From contig NZ_OW712331.1 of the NCBI RefSeq assembly GCF_940677205.1, forward strand, positions 1,488,001 through 1,552,000: 64,000 nt of DNA, written 5' to 3'. Source of the DNA: [Clostridium] colinum. GTDB lineage: Bacteria > Bacillota > Clostridia > Lachnospirales > CAG-274. The notes under the pieces were generated by a model. It saw only the letters and a program-made list of their open reading frames with translations. It searched no databases and was not told the origin of the DNA. Both the position numbers and the translations under genes were made by a program. Below are positions 27,303 through 35,504 of this stretch, piece by piece; the stretch's first letter is position 1, and each line of letters begins with the position of its first letter.

Positions 27303-28058
27303 TAGTGTTTTATAAGATGTAACATTACTGTAATATTTATCGTAACATTTTATAACAACTTTTGCCTAACCCCTATAAGTTTTTATACTATGGAGCAATT
27401 TTAGATATATAATCGTTTTTTATTATTGTAAAAATCATATCTAAACTTTGGCTTTTTTGTTTGTTTGCCTTGCTTGTATATAATATAACACTAGTTAAAA
27501 TTTTTTGCAATAGGTTTAGCCTATTTGTAATTTACCTGTAATATTAGTTACATTTCAGTAATAAATTATATTTTTATATACTATCTTAAACTATTGTGTT
27601 TCTCAAACTTTCTAAAGGTTTTTATCTCCTATCCCCTACAAAATTTATTATCTAAAATAACTAACTATTTATTATAGTTATAATTTAAAATTAATGCTTT
27701 ACAAATTATGTCTTTTGGATATAATATTTTTGTAGGCTAAACAAATTATTCTTATTATAGTCTATATAATCGATTAAGGGGTTACTATTTTTATGATAAT
27801 AAACTATCAATCGAATAAAATTAAATGGTTGTTTGTCAAATTTAGTGATAAATTTTTAAAATCTATAAATATAGCTAAATTATAATTTACTTTATGAGTA
27901 TCTATGCACTTTATTTATACATTTATTATAAAAATATATATTAATTTATGATTTTTTAATAGTAATTTTCTATTTATAAAACATTTTAATTATTTATATT
28001 TTTATCTATCTCTAAAAACGGTAAACAACCAATTAAATTAAATAAATGAGGTGTTATT
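27303..28058. other. Long intergenic region upstream of the surface-protein and SseB-like genes
   Basis: About 750 bases without a convincing gene between two divergent genes. Directly repeated motifs CTGTAATATT occur at about 27330 and 27537, each followed by an ACATTT motif. A plus-strand promoter-like pair (TTTACA, 16 bases, TATAAT) lies at 27698-27725, over 300 bases before the SseB-like gene. A 30-codon frame starts at 27793. Apart from a short AATAGG/CCTATT hairpin near 27510 I see no stable RNA structure. The remainder is plain AT-rich sequence. Confidence 0.6.
27698..27725 (+). promoter_or_regulatory. Candidate plus-strand promoter upstream of the SseB-domain gene
   Basis: -35 TTTACA, 16-base spacer, -10 TATAAT. 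If used, it would give a leader of more than 300 bases for the gene at 28059, containing a possible 30-codon frame at 27793. Confidence 0.45.
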
Positions 28059-28451
28059 ATGTCTAATGTTTCTAACAATGATTTTTTAAATGCAATGCAA
28101 AATTTATTACAAGATAAAAGTGAAGAAAATTACGCTAATTTTGAAAAAGAAATTGAAAAAACAAAATTTCTTTCTCCTGTTTTTATAATAAACCAAAATG
28201 CTACTAATGATTTAAACAATACAGATGTTTCTTTCATAAATATTACAGACGGAGATGACAACAAATTTTTCTTAGCTTTTACAGACTGGGATAAATTTAA
28301 TAAATTTAAAAAAGATAATCAATTTACAGCTATAGATGCTACACTTAAAGATTTTCATTATATGCTAACTAGCGTAGATACAGATGCTAAAGGTTTTGTT
28401 ATAAATATTGGTGATGAGGCCTTGTTTATACCTAAAGAAACTTTTATCTAA
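28059..28451 (+). CDS. SseB N-terminal domain protein
   Basis: 130 residues resembling the SseB N-terminal domain family (enhanced serine sensitivity protein B). The features are a short helical N-terminus, SPVFIINQNA, a DGDDNKFFLAFTDWDKFNKF segment (the family's stretch before a tolerated Asp/Trp pair), and a C-terminal GFVINIGDEALFIPKE. The molecular role of the family is not established. Single cytoplasmic protein with a GAGGTG ribosome-binding site and its own terminator. It has no functional link to neighbours that I can see. Confidence 0.75.
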   Translation: MSNVSNNDFLNAMQNLLQDKSEENYANFEKEIEKTKFLSPVFIINQNATNDLNNTDVSFINITDGDDNKFFLAFTDWDKFNKFKKDNQFTAIDATLKDFHYMLTSVDTDAKGFVINIGDEALFIPKETFI

Positions 28452-28457
28452 ATTTTA

Positions 28458-28491
28458 TAAGCCAAAAACAGTATTATCTGCTTTTGGCTTA
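28458..28491 (+). terminator. Terminator of the SseB-domain gene
   Basis: Stem TAAGCCAAAA / TTTTGGCTTA extended by CAG/CTG across one mismatch, followed on the plus strand by ATATTTTTTG. It ends just before the stop codon of the convergent spore-protein gene. Confidence 0.8.
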
Positions 28492-28504
28492 TATTTTTTG
28501 TTTA

Positions 28505-28699
28505 TTATTTATTGTAAAGTCTTTTTTCTCTTTTTCTTTTTGTCATTAACCCTCCTATTTTTCCGCTTTCTTTAGCCGTTAAGCTCTTCCAGCCCCCCTC
28601 TTTTATTTTATCCATAAATCCTAATTCTTCTGCTATTTCATATTTTAATAGTTCTTCTTTTGTTTTAGGTTTGTCGTCTTTTTTTTTACCTTTTTTCAT
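28505..28699 (-). CDS. Small acid-soluble spore protein, alpha/beta-type
   Basis: 64-residue DNA-binding protein of the spore core. A Lys-rich N-terminus (MKKGKKKDDKPKTKEELLK) leads to YEIAEELG, the region where the germination protease cuts alpha/beta SASPs, then GGWKSLTAKESGKIGGLMTK, the second conserved DNA-binding block. In the spore such proteins coat DNA and protect it from UV and heat, and they are degraded at germination. It resembles the variant subgroup with GW..LTAKE..IGG found in Clostridia. The ribosome-binding site is AAAGGAG. A sigma-G promoter would be expected, but I could not find a convincing one. Confidence 0.85.
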   Translation of the reverse strand: MKKGKKKDDKPKTKEELLKYEIAEELGFMDKIKEGGWKSLTAKESGKIGGLMTKRKREKRLYNK

Positions 28700-28813
28700 A
28701 CTTTCTCCTTTAAATATATAGTAGTATAAATATTATTAAAAAATTTTTTATATTTTATACCTATATATTTTTAAATAATATAGGAGAATTTATAAAACAT
28801 ATTATCAAAGACC

Positions 28814-28945
28814 GTAGACAAAATATATTAGCGGTAACTTACTTTGCATAATTATTTTTATGTTTTACATAAAAATATTAATCACAATACAAGGCAAAGC
28901 TTCGTATTGTGTGAAAAGCTAGATTTATATAGGCTTTAGCCCTTG
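28814..28945 (+). repeat. Dispersed intergenic repeat, copy A
   Basis: Begins GTAGACAAAATA and ends AAAGCTAGATTT...GGCTTTAGCCCTTG. It is co-linear with copy B at 38904-39029, with matching blocks at both ends and in the middle (TAATC...ATAC.AGGC). It contains an 8-bp hairpin CACAATAC / GTATTGTG (28883-28911). No reading frame. It lies between the spore-protein gene and the ABC-F gene. Confidence 0.6.
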
Positions 28946-28983
28946 TGTGAATAGATTAGTTTTTTCATATATTATCTTGCATA

Positions 28984-30879
28984 TTATGTTAAATTTTCCC
29001 ATTGTTCATATAATATATCAAGCTCTTCTTCTAGCTTTTTCTTTTCTTCAAATATTTCTCTAGATTTTTGTGGGCTTGTATATACTTCTTCTAGACTTAA
29101 TTGCTCGTCTGCATTTTTAATTTTTTCTTCTATTTCTTCTATTTGCTTTTCTACCTTGTTTAAAGCATTTTGTTTTTTTCTAAGTTCTGCTTGTGCTTCT
29201 TTTTGTGCTTTCCAATCTAATTTTGTATCTTGGGTTTCTTTTTTTACATTGCTATCTGCTATATCTATTTGTTGTTGGCTTTTTTCCAAATAATAATCAT
29301 AATTACCCAAATATACGTTCATTTTATTTTTAGTTAATTCTATAACCTTTGTTGCTGTATTATTTATAAAAAATCTATCGTGCGAAATATATATACAAGT
29401 TCCGGTATAAGATTTTAATGCATCTTCTAATATTTCTTTAGATACCATATCTAAGTGGTTTGTAGGCTCGTCCAATATAAGAAAGTTTGCATTAGATAAC
29501 ATTATTTTTGCAAGTGCAACTCTTCCTTTTTCTCCCCCGCTTAAACTAGATATTTTTTTAAATACATCATCACCTGTAAAAACAAATACGGCAAGTGCAT
29601 TTCTTATCTCTTCATTTTTTAAATTAGGATATGTATCCGATATTTCATCAAATATTGTTTTATCCATATTTAAATTTTCCTGTTCTTGGTCATAATATCC
29701 TATAATAACATTGGCTCCTATATCAATACTACCTTTATCAATAGAAATTTTATTCATTATCATTTTTATTAATGTAGATTTCCCTATACCATTAGCCCCT
29801 ATAAGTGCTATTTTCTCCCCTTTTTTTATATCAAAAGATATATTATTAAAAAGTTCAAAATCAAAACTTTTGGATAAATTTTTAACAGTCAATACATCAT
29901 TTCCGCTTTCTTTTTTTGGTGATAATGTAAGACGCATTTGTGGTGGCAAACTATCTGGCTTTTCTATTTTCTCCATTTTATCTAATAGCTTTTCACGGCT
30001 TTCTGCTCGTTTTATAGACTTTTCTCTATTGTATGAGCGTAATTTTTTTATAACTTCTTCTTGTTTTTTTATTTCTTTTTGTTGATTTAAATATTGCTTT
30101 AGCATTATCTCTCTAGCTATATGCTTTTTGTTTGAGTAATCAGAATAATTACCATTATATACTGTTGCTTTACTATTTTCCAATTCAATTACTTTAGTTA
30201 CTACTTTATTTAAAAAATATCTATCGTGAGATATAATAAATAATGCTTTATTATATGATTTTAAAAAATTTTCTAACCATTGTATAGATTTTACATCAAG
30301 ATGGTTTGTTGGTTCATCTAAAAGTAAAATATCTGGTTCTTCTAATAATATTTTGCCAAGAGCTATACGAGTTTTTTGTCCACCAGAAAGACATTTAACT
30401 TGTTTATAAAAATCATCTTCTACAAATCCTAAACCTTTTAATACACCTTTTATACGGCTATTATAATCAAATGCGTTATTTTGATTTAAATATTCACACA
30501 CTTTGTCATATTCTTTCATTGTTAAGCTAAGCTCTTCATCTTTTAATATACTCATTTTTTCTTCCAAATCTCTTAACTTTATTTCCATATTTATTATGTG
30601 TGAAAAAACTGTTAAAAGCTCTTCAAATAGTGTGTTATCTTCATTTAAATTTAAATTTAAATTTTGAGAAAAATATCCTATTTTAGTATTTTTAGGTATA
30701 ATAACTTCACCACTATCTTGAGATATTTCTCCTGTTATTATTTTAAATAATGTAGACTTACCAGCTCCATTAACCCCTACAAGAGCAACTCTATCTTTTT
30801 CATTTATGTTAAATGATATGTTGGTTAATACATTTGTTATACCAAAAGATTTATTTATGTTATTACAAGCGCATATCAT
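28984..30879 (-). CDS. ABC-F family ATPase
   Basis: 631-residue soluble protein with two ATP-binding cassettes and no membrane segment. Cassette 1 has Walker A GVNGAGKST, signature LSGGQ and LLLDEPTNHLD. Cassette 2 has GANGIGKST, LSGGE and LILDEPTNHLD. Between them lies the charged linker (EIKKQEEVIKKLRSYNREKS) that in ABC-F proteins reaches into the ribosome. The C-terminus (about 540-631) is a coiled coil, as in Uup/YdiF-type members. It is likely a translation factor acting on the ribosomal E site; antibiotic resistance cannot be excluded but nothing here points to it. Single gene, GGAGGC ribosome-binding site. Confidence 0.93.
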   Translation of the reverse strand: MICACNNINKSFGITNVLTNISFNINEKDRVALVGVNGAGKSTLFKIITGEISQDSGEVIIPKNTKIGYFSQNLNLNLNEDNTLFEELLTVFSHIINMEIKLRDLEEKMSILKDEELSLTMKEYDKVCEYLNQNNAFDYNSRIKGVLKGLGFVEDDFYKQVKCLSGGQKTRIALGKILLEEPDILLLDEPTNHLDVKSIQWLENFLKSYNKALFIISHDRYFLNKVVTKVIELENSKATVYNGNYSDYSNKKHIAREIMLKQYLNQQKEIKKQEEVIKKLRSYNREKSIKRAESREKLLDKMEKIEKPDSLPPQMRLTLSPKKESGNDVLTVKNLSKSFDFELFNNISFDIKKGEKIALIGANGIGKSTLIKMIMNKISIDKGSIDIGANVIIGYYDQEQENLNMDKTIFDEISDTYPNLKNEEIRNALAVFVFTGDDVFKKISSLSGGEKGRVALAKIMLSNANFLILDEPTNHLDMVSKEILEDALKSYTGTCIYISHDRFFINNTATKVIELTKNKMNVYLGNYDYYLEKSQQQIDIADSNVKKETQDTKLDWKAQKEAQAELRKKQNALNKVEKQIEEIEEKIKNADEQLSLEEVYTSPQKSREIFEEKKKLEEELDILYEQWENLT

Positions 30880-30950
30880 ATTTTGCCTCCTATATTTTAA
30901 TTAATTATAACAATTATAACAAAATATAATAAGTTTTAAAAGAGCTAACA

Positions 30951-30979
30951 TTGACAAAAAGAAAACAAAGTTGTATAAT
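30951..30979 (+). promoter_or_regulatory. rex promoter
   Basis: Consensus promoter: -35 TTGACA, 17-base spacer, -10 TATAAT, 32 bases before the chosen rex start codon. Confidence 0.85.
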
Positions 30980-30980
30980 T

Positions 30981-30998
30981 TTGTTAATATCTTAATAA
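30981..30998 (+). promoter_or_regulatory. Rex operator in front of rex
   Basis: TTGTTAATATCTTAATAA matches the clostridial Rex site TTGTTAA-N4-TTAACAA at all but one arm position. It starts one base after the -10 box and covers the transcription start, so Rex probably represses its own gene when NADH is low. Confidence 0.8.
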
Positions 30999-31011
30999 AG
31001 GAATGGTGTTA

Positions 31012-31650
31012 ATGGATAAAAAAGTTTCTTTAGCTGTCATAAAACGCTTGCCTAGATATTATAGATTTTTAGGAGATTTACTAGATAATGGTATAACAAG
31101 AATTTCTTCTAAAGACTTAAGCGCTAAAATGAACATTACAGCTTCTCAAATAAGACAAGATTTAAATACCTTTGGTTGTTTTGGACAACAAGGCTATGGA
31201 TATAACGTAGAACTTCTTTTAAATGAAATTAGAGAAATTCTAGGGTTAAATAAAACATATAATTTAGTTATATTAGGTGCTGGAAAGATTGGACAAGCAT
31301 TATTAAACTATTCTAATTTTGAAAAAAGAGGTTTTAATTTTATAGGTATATTTGATATAGATTCTAATATTATAGGAACTAAAATAAAAGACTTAGAAGT
31401 ACAAGACATAAAAAATTTAGAAAAATTTACAAAAGAAAATCAAATAGATATAGCTGTATTAGCTGTACCTCGAGTAAATGCTTACGAATTATATAAATCT
31501 GTTATTAGCTATGGTATAAAAGGCATTTGGAATTTTTCCAACACTGAATTAAAATTATCTGATGGCATTATTGTAGAAAATGTTCATCTTACAGATAGTT
31601 TAATGACATTAGCTTACAGATTTAACTCTGGAGAAATTACAGAAGACTAA
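31012..31650 (+). CDS. rex: Redox-sensing transcriptional repressor Rex
   Basis: 212-residue repressor that senses the NADH/NAD+ ratio and controls fermentation genes. The N-terminal winged helix includes ISSKDLSAKMNITASQIRQD and LNTFGCFGQQGYGYNV. The Rossmann fold starts with LVILGAGKIGQALLNY. The C-terminus ends with a domain-swapping helix (NVHLTDSLMTLAYRF). A longer frame begins at 31003, but the AAAGGA ribosome-binding site is too close to that ATG; the ATG at 31012 has normal spacing. A Rex operator overlaps its promoter. Confidence 0.97.
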   Translation: MDKKVSLAVIKRLPRYYRFLGDLLDNGITRISSKDLSAKMNITASQIRQDLNTFGCFGQQGYGYNVELLLNEIREILGLNKTYNLVILGAGKIGQALLNYSNFEKRGFNFIGIFDIDSNIIGTKIKDLEVQDIKNLEKFTKENQIDIAVLAVPRVNAYELYKSVISYGIKGIWNFSNTELKLSDGIIVENVHLTDSLMTLAYRFNSGEITED

Positions 31651-31680
31651 AATTAATTTTTTTAACAAAAAAATAACTTG

Positions 31681-31705
31681 AGGGTGCAGAATTTATCTAC
31701 ACCCT
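31681..31705 (+). terminator. Terminator of rex
   Basis: Stem AGGGTGCAG / CTACACCCT with one mismatch and a 7-base loop, followed by TTTC. The sequence is close to the helicase terminator at 15839 (AGGGTGTAG...CTACACCCT). Confidence 0.6.
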
Positions 31706-31751
31706 TTCAAAAATATAAAAAAGTTACTTTAAAATATTTTGTTTAATAAAA

Positions 31752-31786
31752 AAATAACTTAAAATTATAATAATCTTAAGTTATTT
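31752..31786 (-). terminator. Terminator of the purine permease gene
   Basis: Eleven-bp perfect stem AAATAACTTAA / TTAAGTTATTT with a 13-base loop. On the minus strand it continues into a T-run (TTTTTTTATT). It sits just past the permease stop. Confidence 0.8.
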
Positions 31787-31804
31787 TGAGTATATTTTAA
31801 ATTT

Positions 31805-33139
31805 TTAAGATAATATTAATTTTAATAAAAATAATATAGCTAATATGTACATTACTTTATTAACTTCTTTAGCTCTACCAGTTAACATTTTAATAAATAC
31901 ATAACTTAAAAATCCAAATACTAAACCATCCGCTATACTATAAGTAAATGGCATCATTATTATAGTTATAAAAGCTGGTAAACCTTCTGTATAATCACTA
32001 AAGTCTATCTTTACAACATTTTCAATCATAAATAAACCTACTATTATAAGGATTGGAGCTGTTGCAAAGCTTGGTATTGTAATAAATATAGGTGAAAATA
32101 TTAAAGATACTAAAAATAATAAACCTGTAACAGTTGATGTTAAACCAGTTCTACCACCTTCGGCAACACCAGATGCACTCTCTACAAATGTAGTAGTTGT
32201 AGATGTTCCTAGCATAGCCCCTGCTGTTGTAGCAACTGCATCTGCTAAAAGTGCTTGTTTTAATTTTGGTAGTTTACCATCTTTATCTAAAAATTTAGCC
32301 TTTTCAGAAACTCCTATAAGTGTCCCTATTGTGTCAAACATATCTACAAATAAAAAAGCAAATACAATAACAACAATATCTGTTATTTTTATAATGTCAA
32401 AATCTATACTTTTAAATGCTGTAAAAATATTTATATCTTTTAAAGAAGGAGGTATAGATATAATTCCTTCTGGTATAAGGTTAAATTGTCCTTGTTCTAT
32501 ATCAACTTGGTATAACCCTGTTAACTGGCAAATTATACCAAGTCCCCATGTTATTAATATACCCCAAAACAATGAACCTTTTACTTTTTTTACACTTAAA
32601 ACTACAGTGATGATAACACCTAGCATAGCTAAAGCTGGCCCTACAGATTTTATATTACCAAGAGTTAATGCTGTTGCTGGGTCTTTAACAACAATACCAG
32701 CATTTTGTAACCCTACAAATGTTATAAAGACACCAAGTCCTACGCTAACGGCATTTTTTAAATTTTTTGGTACGGCATTAAATATAGATTCTCTAATATT
32801 AAAAAATGAAAATACTAAAAATATGATACCCTCAATAAATACTGCAAAAAGTGCTAATTGCCAACCATATTCATTAGCTACGGTATAAGCAAAATAAGCA
32901 TTAAGTCCCATACTAGGTGCTAATCCAAAAGGATAATTAGCTAAAAGCGCCATTGTTAAACACCCTATAAATGCTGCTATTGCGGTTGCTGTAAACAATG
33001 CCCCTTTATCCATACCTGTTGAGCTTAAAATATTCGGGTTTACAACTAATATATATGCCATTGTCATAAATGTTGTAACACCTGCAAAAACTTCTGTTGA
33101 TACATCTGTTCCATTTTCTTTTAGCTTAAATAAGTTCAT
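31805..33139 (-). CDS. NCS2-family purine permease (guanine/hypoxanthine type)
   Basis: 444-residue membrane protein with about 12-14 helices. The AzgA/PbuG subgroup pattern is clear: TDVSTEVFAGVTTFMTMAYI at the N-terminus, PFGLAPSMGLNAYFAYTV near 70-87, and DMFDTIGTLIGV and GTSTTTTFVESASGVAEGGRTG further on. The family imports hypoxanthine, guanine or adenine with protons. Single gene with its own promoter (TTGACA, 16 bases, TATATT at 33185-33212). I looked for a purine riboswitch in the leader and found none. Confidence 0.9.
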   Translation of the reverse strand: MNLFKLKENGTDVSTEVFAGVTTFMTMAYILVVNPNILSSTGMDKGALFTATAIAAFIGCLTMALLANYPFGLAPSMGLNAYFAYTVANEYGWQLALFAVFIEGIIFLVFSFFNIRESIFNAVPKNLKNAVSVGLGVFITFVGLQNAGIVVKDPATALTLGNIKSVGPALAMLGVIITVVLSVKKVKGSLFWGILITWGLGIICQLTGLYQVDIEQGQFNLIPEGIISIPPSLKDINIFTAFKSIDFDIIKITDIVVIVFAFLFVDMFDTIGTLIGVSEKAKFLDKDGKLPKLKQALLADAVATTAGAMLGTSTTTTFVESASGVAEGGRTGLTSTVTGLLFLVSLIFSPIFITIPSFATAPILIIVGLFMIENVVKIDFSDYTEGLPAFITIIMMPFTYSIADGLVFGFLSYVFIKMLTGRAKEVNKVMYILAILFLLKLILS

Positions 33140-33434
33140 TTTTCTAATCTCCTATAAATTATTTTTAATAGTACCTCATCTATAAATATATCAAATTTCA
33201 TAATATTGTCAAGCTCGCTATTAATAGTTTATATATAGTAATTTTATTAGTTAAATGTTGTATTTTTATTATAAACTTAGGAGATAAAATTATTTTTATT
33301 ACATTATTATTATAATATTCTTTGTTTCAATAATATTTCTTTGTGTATAAAGTATTATTTTATTGATTTTATTTTTGTATTTTCTACCTTTATATTTTAT
33401 TTAAAAATTATATTTATTTACAAATATAAAAAAA
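33140..33434. other. Gene-free stretch holding the permease promoter
   Basis: About 300 bases. The first 70 hold the ribosome-binding site and minus-strand promoter of the permease: -35 TTGACA at 33207-33212 and -10 TATATT at 33185-33190. The rest is plain AT-rich sequence with no feature I can support, ending in the crh-like gene terminator. Confidence 0.55.
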
Positions 33435-33451
33435 GCTACCAAAATGGTAGC
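33435..33451 (-). terminator. Terminator of the hprK-whiA-crh cluster
   Basis: Stem GCTACC / GGTAGC with a short loop, followed on the minus strand by a run of seven T, starting 8 bases after the stop of the HPr-like gene. Confidence 0.85.
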
Positions 33452-33458
33452 ATAAAAT

Positions 33459-33704
33459 TTATTTTGTTAAAAAATCTGATAAATCTTTAACAGCCTCTTC
33501 TTCGTCATTTCCTTCTGCTAATATGGTAACATTTTTACCATCTAAGCTGCCAAGGGCAATAAGACCCATTATACTTTTTGCATTTACTTTTTTATCATCA
33601 AGTATAATTTTAATGTTGCTAGTAAACTTACTAGCTATTTGTACAATTAATGCAACTTCTCTTGCCTCGATAGATGCTGTTATTTTTAAATTTTGTTCTT
33701 TCAT
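33459..33704 (-). CDS. crh: HPr-like regulatory protein without catalytic His (Crh-type)
   Basis: 81-residue HPr fold. The region that in HPr reads G-[IL]-H-A-R-P is SIEAREVALIVQIASKF here: the phosphorylatable His is Glu13 and the following Pro is Glu16, while Arg15 is kept. The regulatory serine site is intact (NAKSIMG, Ser44). Such a protein cannot carry phosphate from enzyme I to sugars but can be phosphorylated by HPr kinase on serine, like Bacillus Crh, which is also encoded next to whiA. hprK lies in the same cluster here. The role is probably carbon-catabolite signalling through a CcpA-like regulator (inference). The ribosome-binding site overlaps the end of whiA. Confidence 0.88.
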   Translation of the reverse strand: MKEQNLKITASIEAREVALIVQIASKFTSNIKIILDDKKVNAKSIMGLIALGSLDGKNVTILAEGNDEEEAVKDLSDFLTK

Positions 33705-33705
33705 C

Positions 33706-34605
33706 TTATTTCCCCCTTAGGTTTTCTGCAATTTGATTTATTTTTTTTAGTCTATGATTTACACCAGACTTAGTTATTGTAGGATTTGTCATCTGACTAA
33801 GCTCTTGAAGACTTTTGTCGGGATTTTCAAGTCTTAAAATAGCTATTTCTTTAAGAGGCTTTGGCAAATAATCTAATCCAACAGTTTTTTTTATAAATTC
33901 TATATCTTCTTTTTGCTTAACACCTGTTGACACAATTTTACTAAGATTAGCAGTTTCACAGTTTACTATTCTATTAACATTATTTCTAACTTCTTTAAAT
34001 ATTCTTATATTTTCAAGCTCTAATAAGCATTTATGTGCTTCTATAATGTTTAATAATTCAACTATTTGTTCTGCTTCTTTAATATAAAGAATAAAATATT
34101 CTTTTTTTTCTATACATTTTGCATCTATATCAAAAAAGTTGATTAAATTTTTAAGATTTTGGGCTTGATTGTATGTGTTACATATAAATTCTAAATGATA
34201 GTTTTTTTCTGGAGAACAAATATATCCAACACCTAAAAAAGCTCCTCTTATATACGCTCTTTTACAGCATATTTTACTTACTATCATAGAGCTGTATAAT
34301 TCTTCTTCATATATATTTTTATTTATTATATTAAATATTTTATTTATTAATTCTTCTTTTTGTATAAAAATTTTATGTGTTTTACTATTATCTTTTGTTA
34401 TACAAACATCAATATCAAAAATAAATTTTAAAAGATTTTTAAATTTTTCTAATAAAAGTATATTTTCTGATACTATATTAATAAATAAAGGATTATAACC
34501 TATATCTGCACAGTGGTCAATAATAGCCGATAACTCAGATATAGCACAATGTCTATTATTAATTATTGTATAAATTTCTTTTTTTACATTTAAAGAAAAA
34601 GACAT
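33706..34605 (-). CDS. whiA: WhiA family DNA-binding protein
   Basis: 299-residue protein with an N-terminal degenerate LAGLIDADG-homing-endonuclease-like fold (AYIRGAFLGVGYICSPEKNYHLEF) and a C-terminal helix-turn-helix (LKEIAILRLENPDKSLQELS). WhiA is linked to cell division and chromosome segregation in Firmicutes and to sporulation in Streptomyces. Normal length. It lies between rapZ and the HPr-like gene as in many Firmicutes, but yvcK (mgfK), which usually sits between rapZ and whiA, is missing here. Confidence 0.95.
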   Translation of the reverse strand: MSFSLNVKKEIYTIINNRHCAISELSAIIDHCADIGYNPLFINIVSENILLLEKFKNLLKFIFDIDVCITKDNSKTHKIFIQKEELINKIFNIINKNIYEEELYSSMIVSKICCKRAYIRGAFLGVGYICSPEKNYHLEFICNTYNQAQNLKNLINFFDIDAKCIEKKEYFILYIKEAEQIVELLNIIEAHKCLLELENIRIFKEVRNNVNRIVNCETANLSKIVSTGVKQKEDIEFIKKTVGLDYLPKPLKEIAILRLENPDKSLQELSQMTNPTITKSGVNHRLKKINQIAENLRGK

Positions 34606-34629
34606 ATCTTATCACCTTATTGTAATATA

Positions 34630-35496
34630 CTATTTCTTACTATCTTTGTCAATATCTCTATGTGTGATAATAGTACTATATTGCAATTTATTAAGTTGAT
34701 TATAAAGTTCATTACTTAATGTTACAGAACGGTGTTTACCTCCTGTACAACCAATAGCTATTACTAATTGATTTTTCCCTTCTTTTATATAATTAGGTAT
34801 TAAAAAATTTATCATATCTAATAATTTTTGTAAAAATATATTGCTTTCTTCGTATTTCATAACATAATCGTGTACAGAAACATCATTACCTGTAAGTGGT
34901 TTTAATTCTTCTATATAAAATGGATTAGGTAAAAATCTTACGTCAAATACTAAGTCTGCATCACTAGGTATACCATATTTAAATCCAAAAGATAAAACAT
35001 TTATCATAAGGCTATCAAACTCTTTATTTTCTATAAATATATCATTTATTTTTTGTTTCAACTGTCTTGCTAAAATATGGCTTGTATCAATAATATAATC
35101 CGATTTTCTTCTTATATCGCTTAATAGTTCTCTTTCTCTTATTATTCCTGTTATTAATCTTTCACCTTTTGCAAGGGGGTGGCTTCTTCTTGTTTCTTTA
35201 TATCTTTTTAACAATACATCATCAGAACAGTCTAAAAATAATATTTCAAAAGAGTGATTTTCATTTTTCATCTCAGATAAATACGTAAAAAAATCATCAA
35301 ATAGCTTTCCACCTCTTATATCTATACCTATAGCAACTTTTTCTATTTCGGTAGCTGGCTTATCACAAAGTTCTATAAACTTTGGTATTAAAGAAGGTGG
35401 TAAATTATCTACACAAAAATATCCTATATCTTCAAAAAATTTTAAAACACTACTTTTACCAGCTCCAGACATACCCGTTAATATGACGTATTTCAT
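34630..35496 (-). CDS. rapZ: RapZ/YvcJ nucleotide-binding protein
   Basis: 288-residue P-loop protein. Walker A is GMSGAGKSS at 8-16. The C-terminal domain has the conserved IAIGCTGGKHRSV motif. In Bacillus the homologue YvcJ hydrolyses GTP and affects competence; in E. coli RapZ is an adaptor for small-RNA decay in the cell-wall amino-sugar pathway. It is tightly packed between murB (8-base gap) and whiA (24-base gap), with a GGTGATA ribosome-binding site. Confidence 0.95.
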   Translation of the reverse strand: MKYVILTGMSGAGKSSVLKFFEDIGYFCVDNLPPSLIPKFIELCDKPATEIEKVAIGIDIRGGKLFDDFFTYLSEMKNENHSFEILFLDCSDDVLLKRYKETRRSHPLAKGERLITGIIRERELLSDIRRKSDYIIDTSHILARQLKQKINDIFIENKEFDSLMINVLSFGFKYGIPSDADLVFDVRFLPNPFYIEELKPLTGNDVSVHDYVMKYEESNIFLQKLLDMINFLIPNYIKEGKNQLVIAIGCTGGKHRSVTLSNELYNQLNKLQYSTIITHRDIDKDSKK

Positions 35497-35504
35497 ATTA
35501 TCAC

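Noticed and set aside
28505-28699. Reading the Lys-rich 64-residue protein as a ribosomal or nucleoid protein
   Set aside because: The YEIAEELG and LTAKESGKIGG blocks fit alpha/beta-type spore proteins better.
28700-28800. Sigma-G promoter for the small acid-soluble spore protein
   Set aside because: A TATACTA element resembles the -10, but no matching -35 lies at the correct distance.
33140-33230. Purine riboswitch in front of the NCS2 permease
   Set aside because: The leader is short and none of the conserved junction sequences of the purine aptamer is visible.
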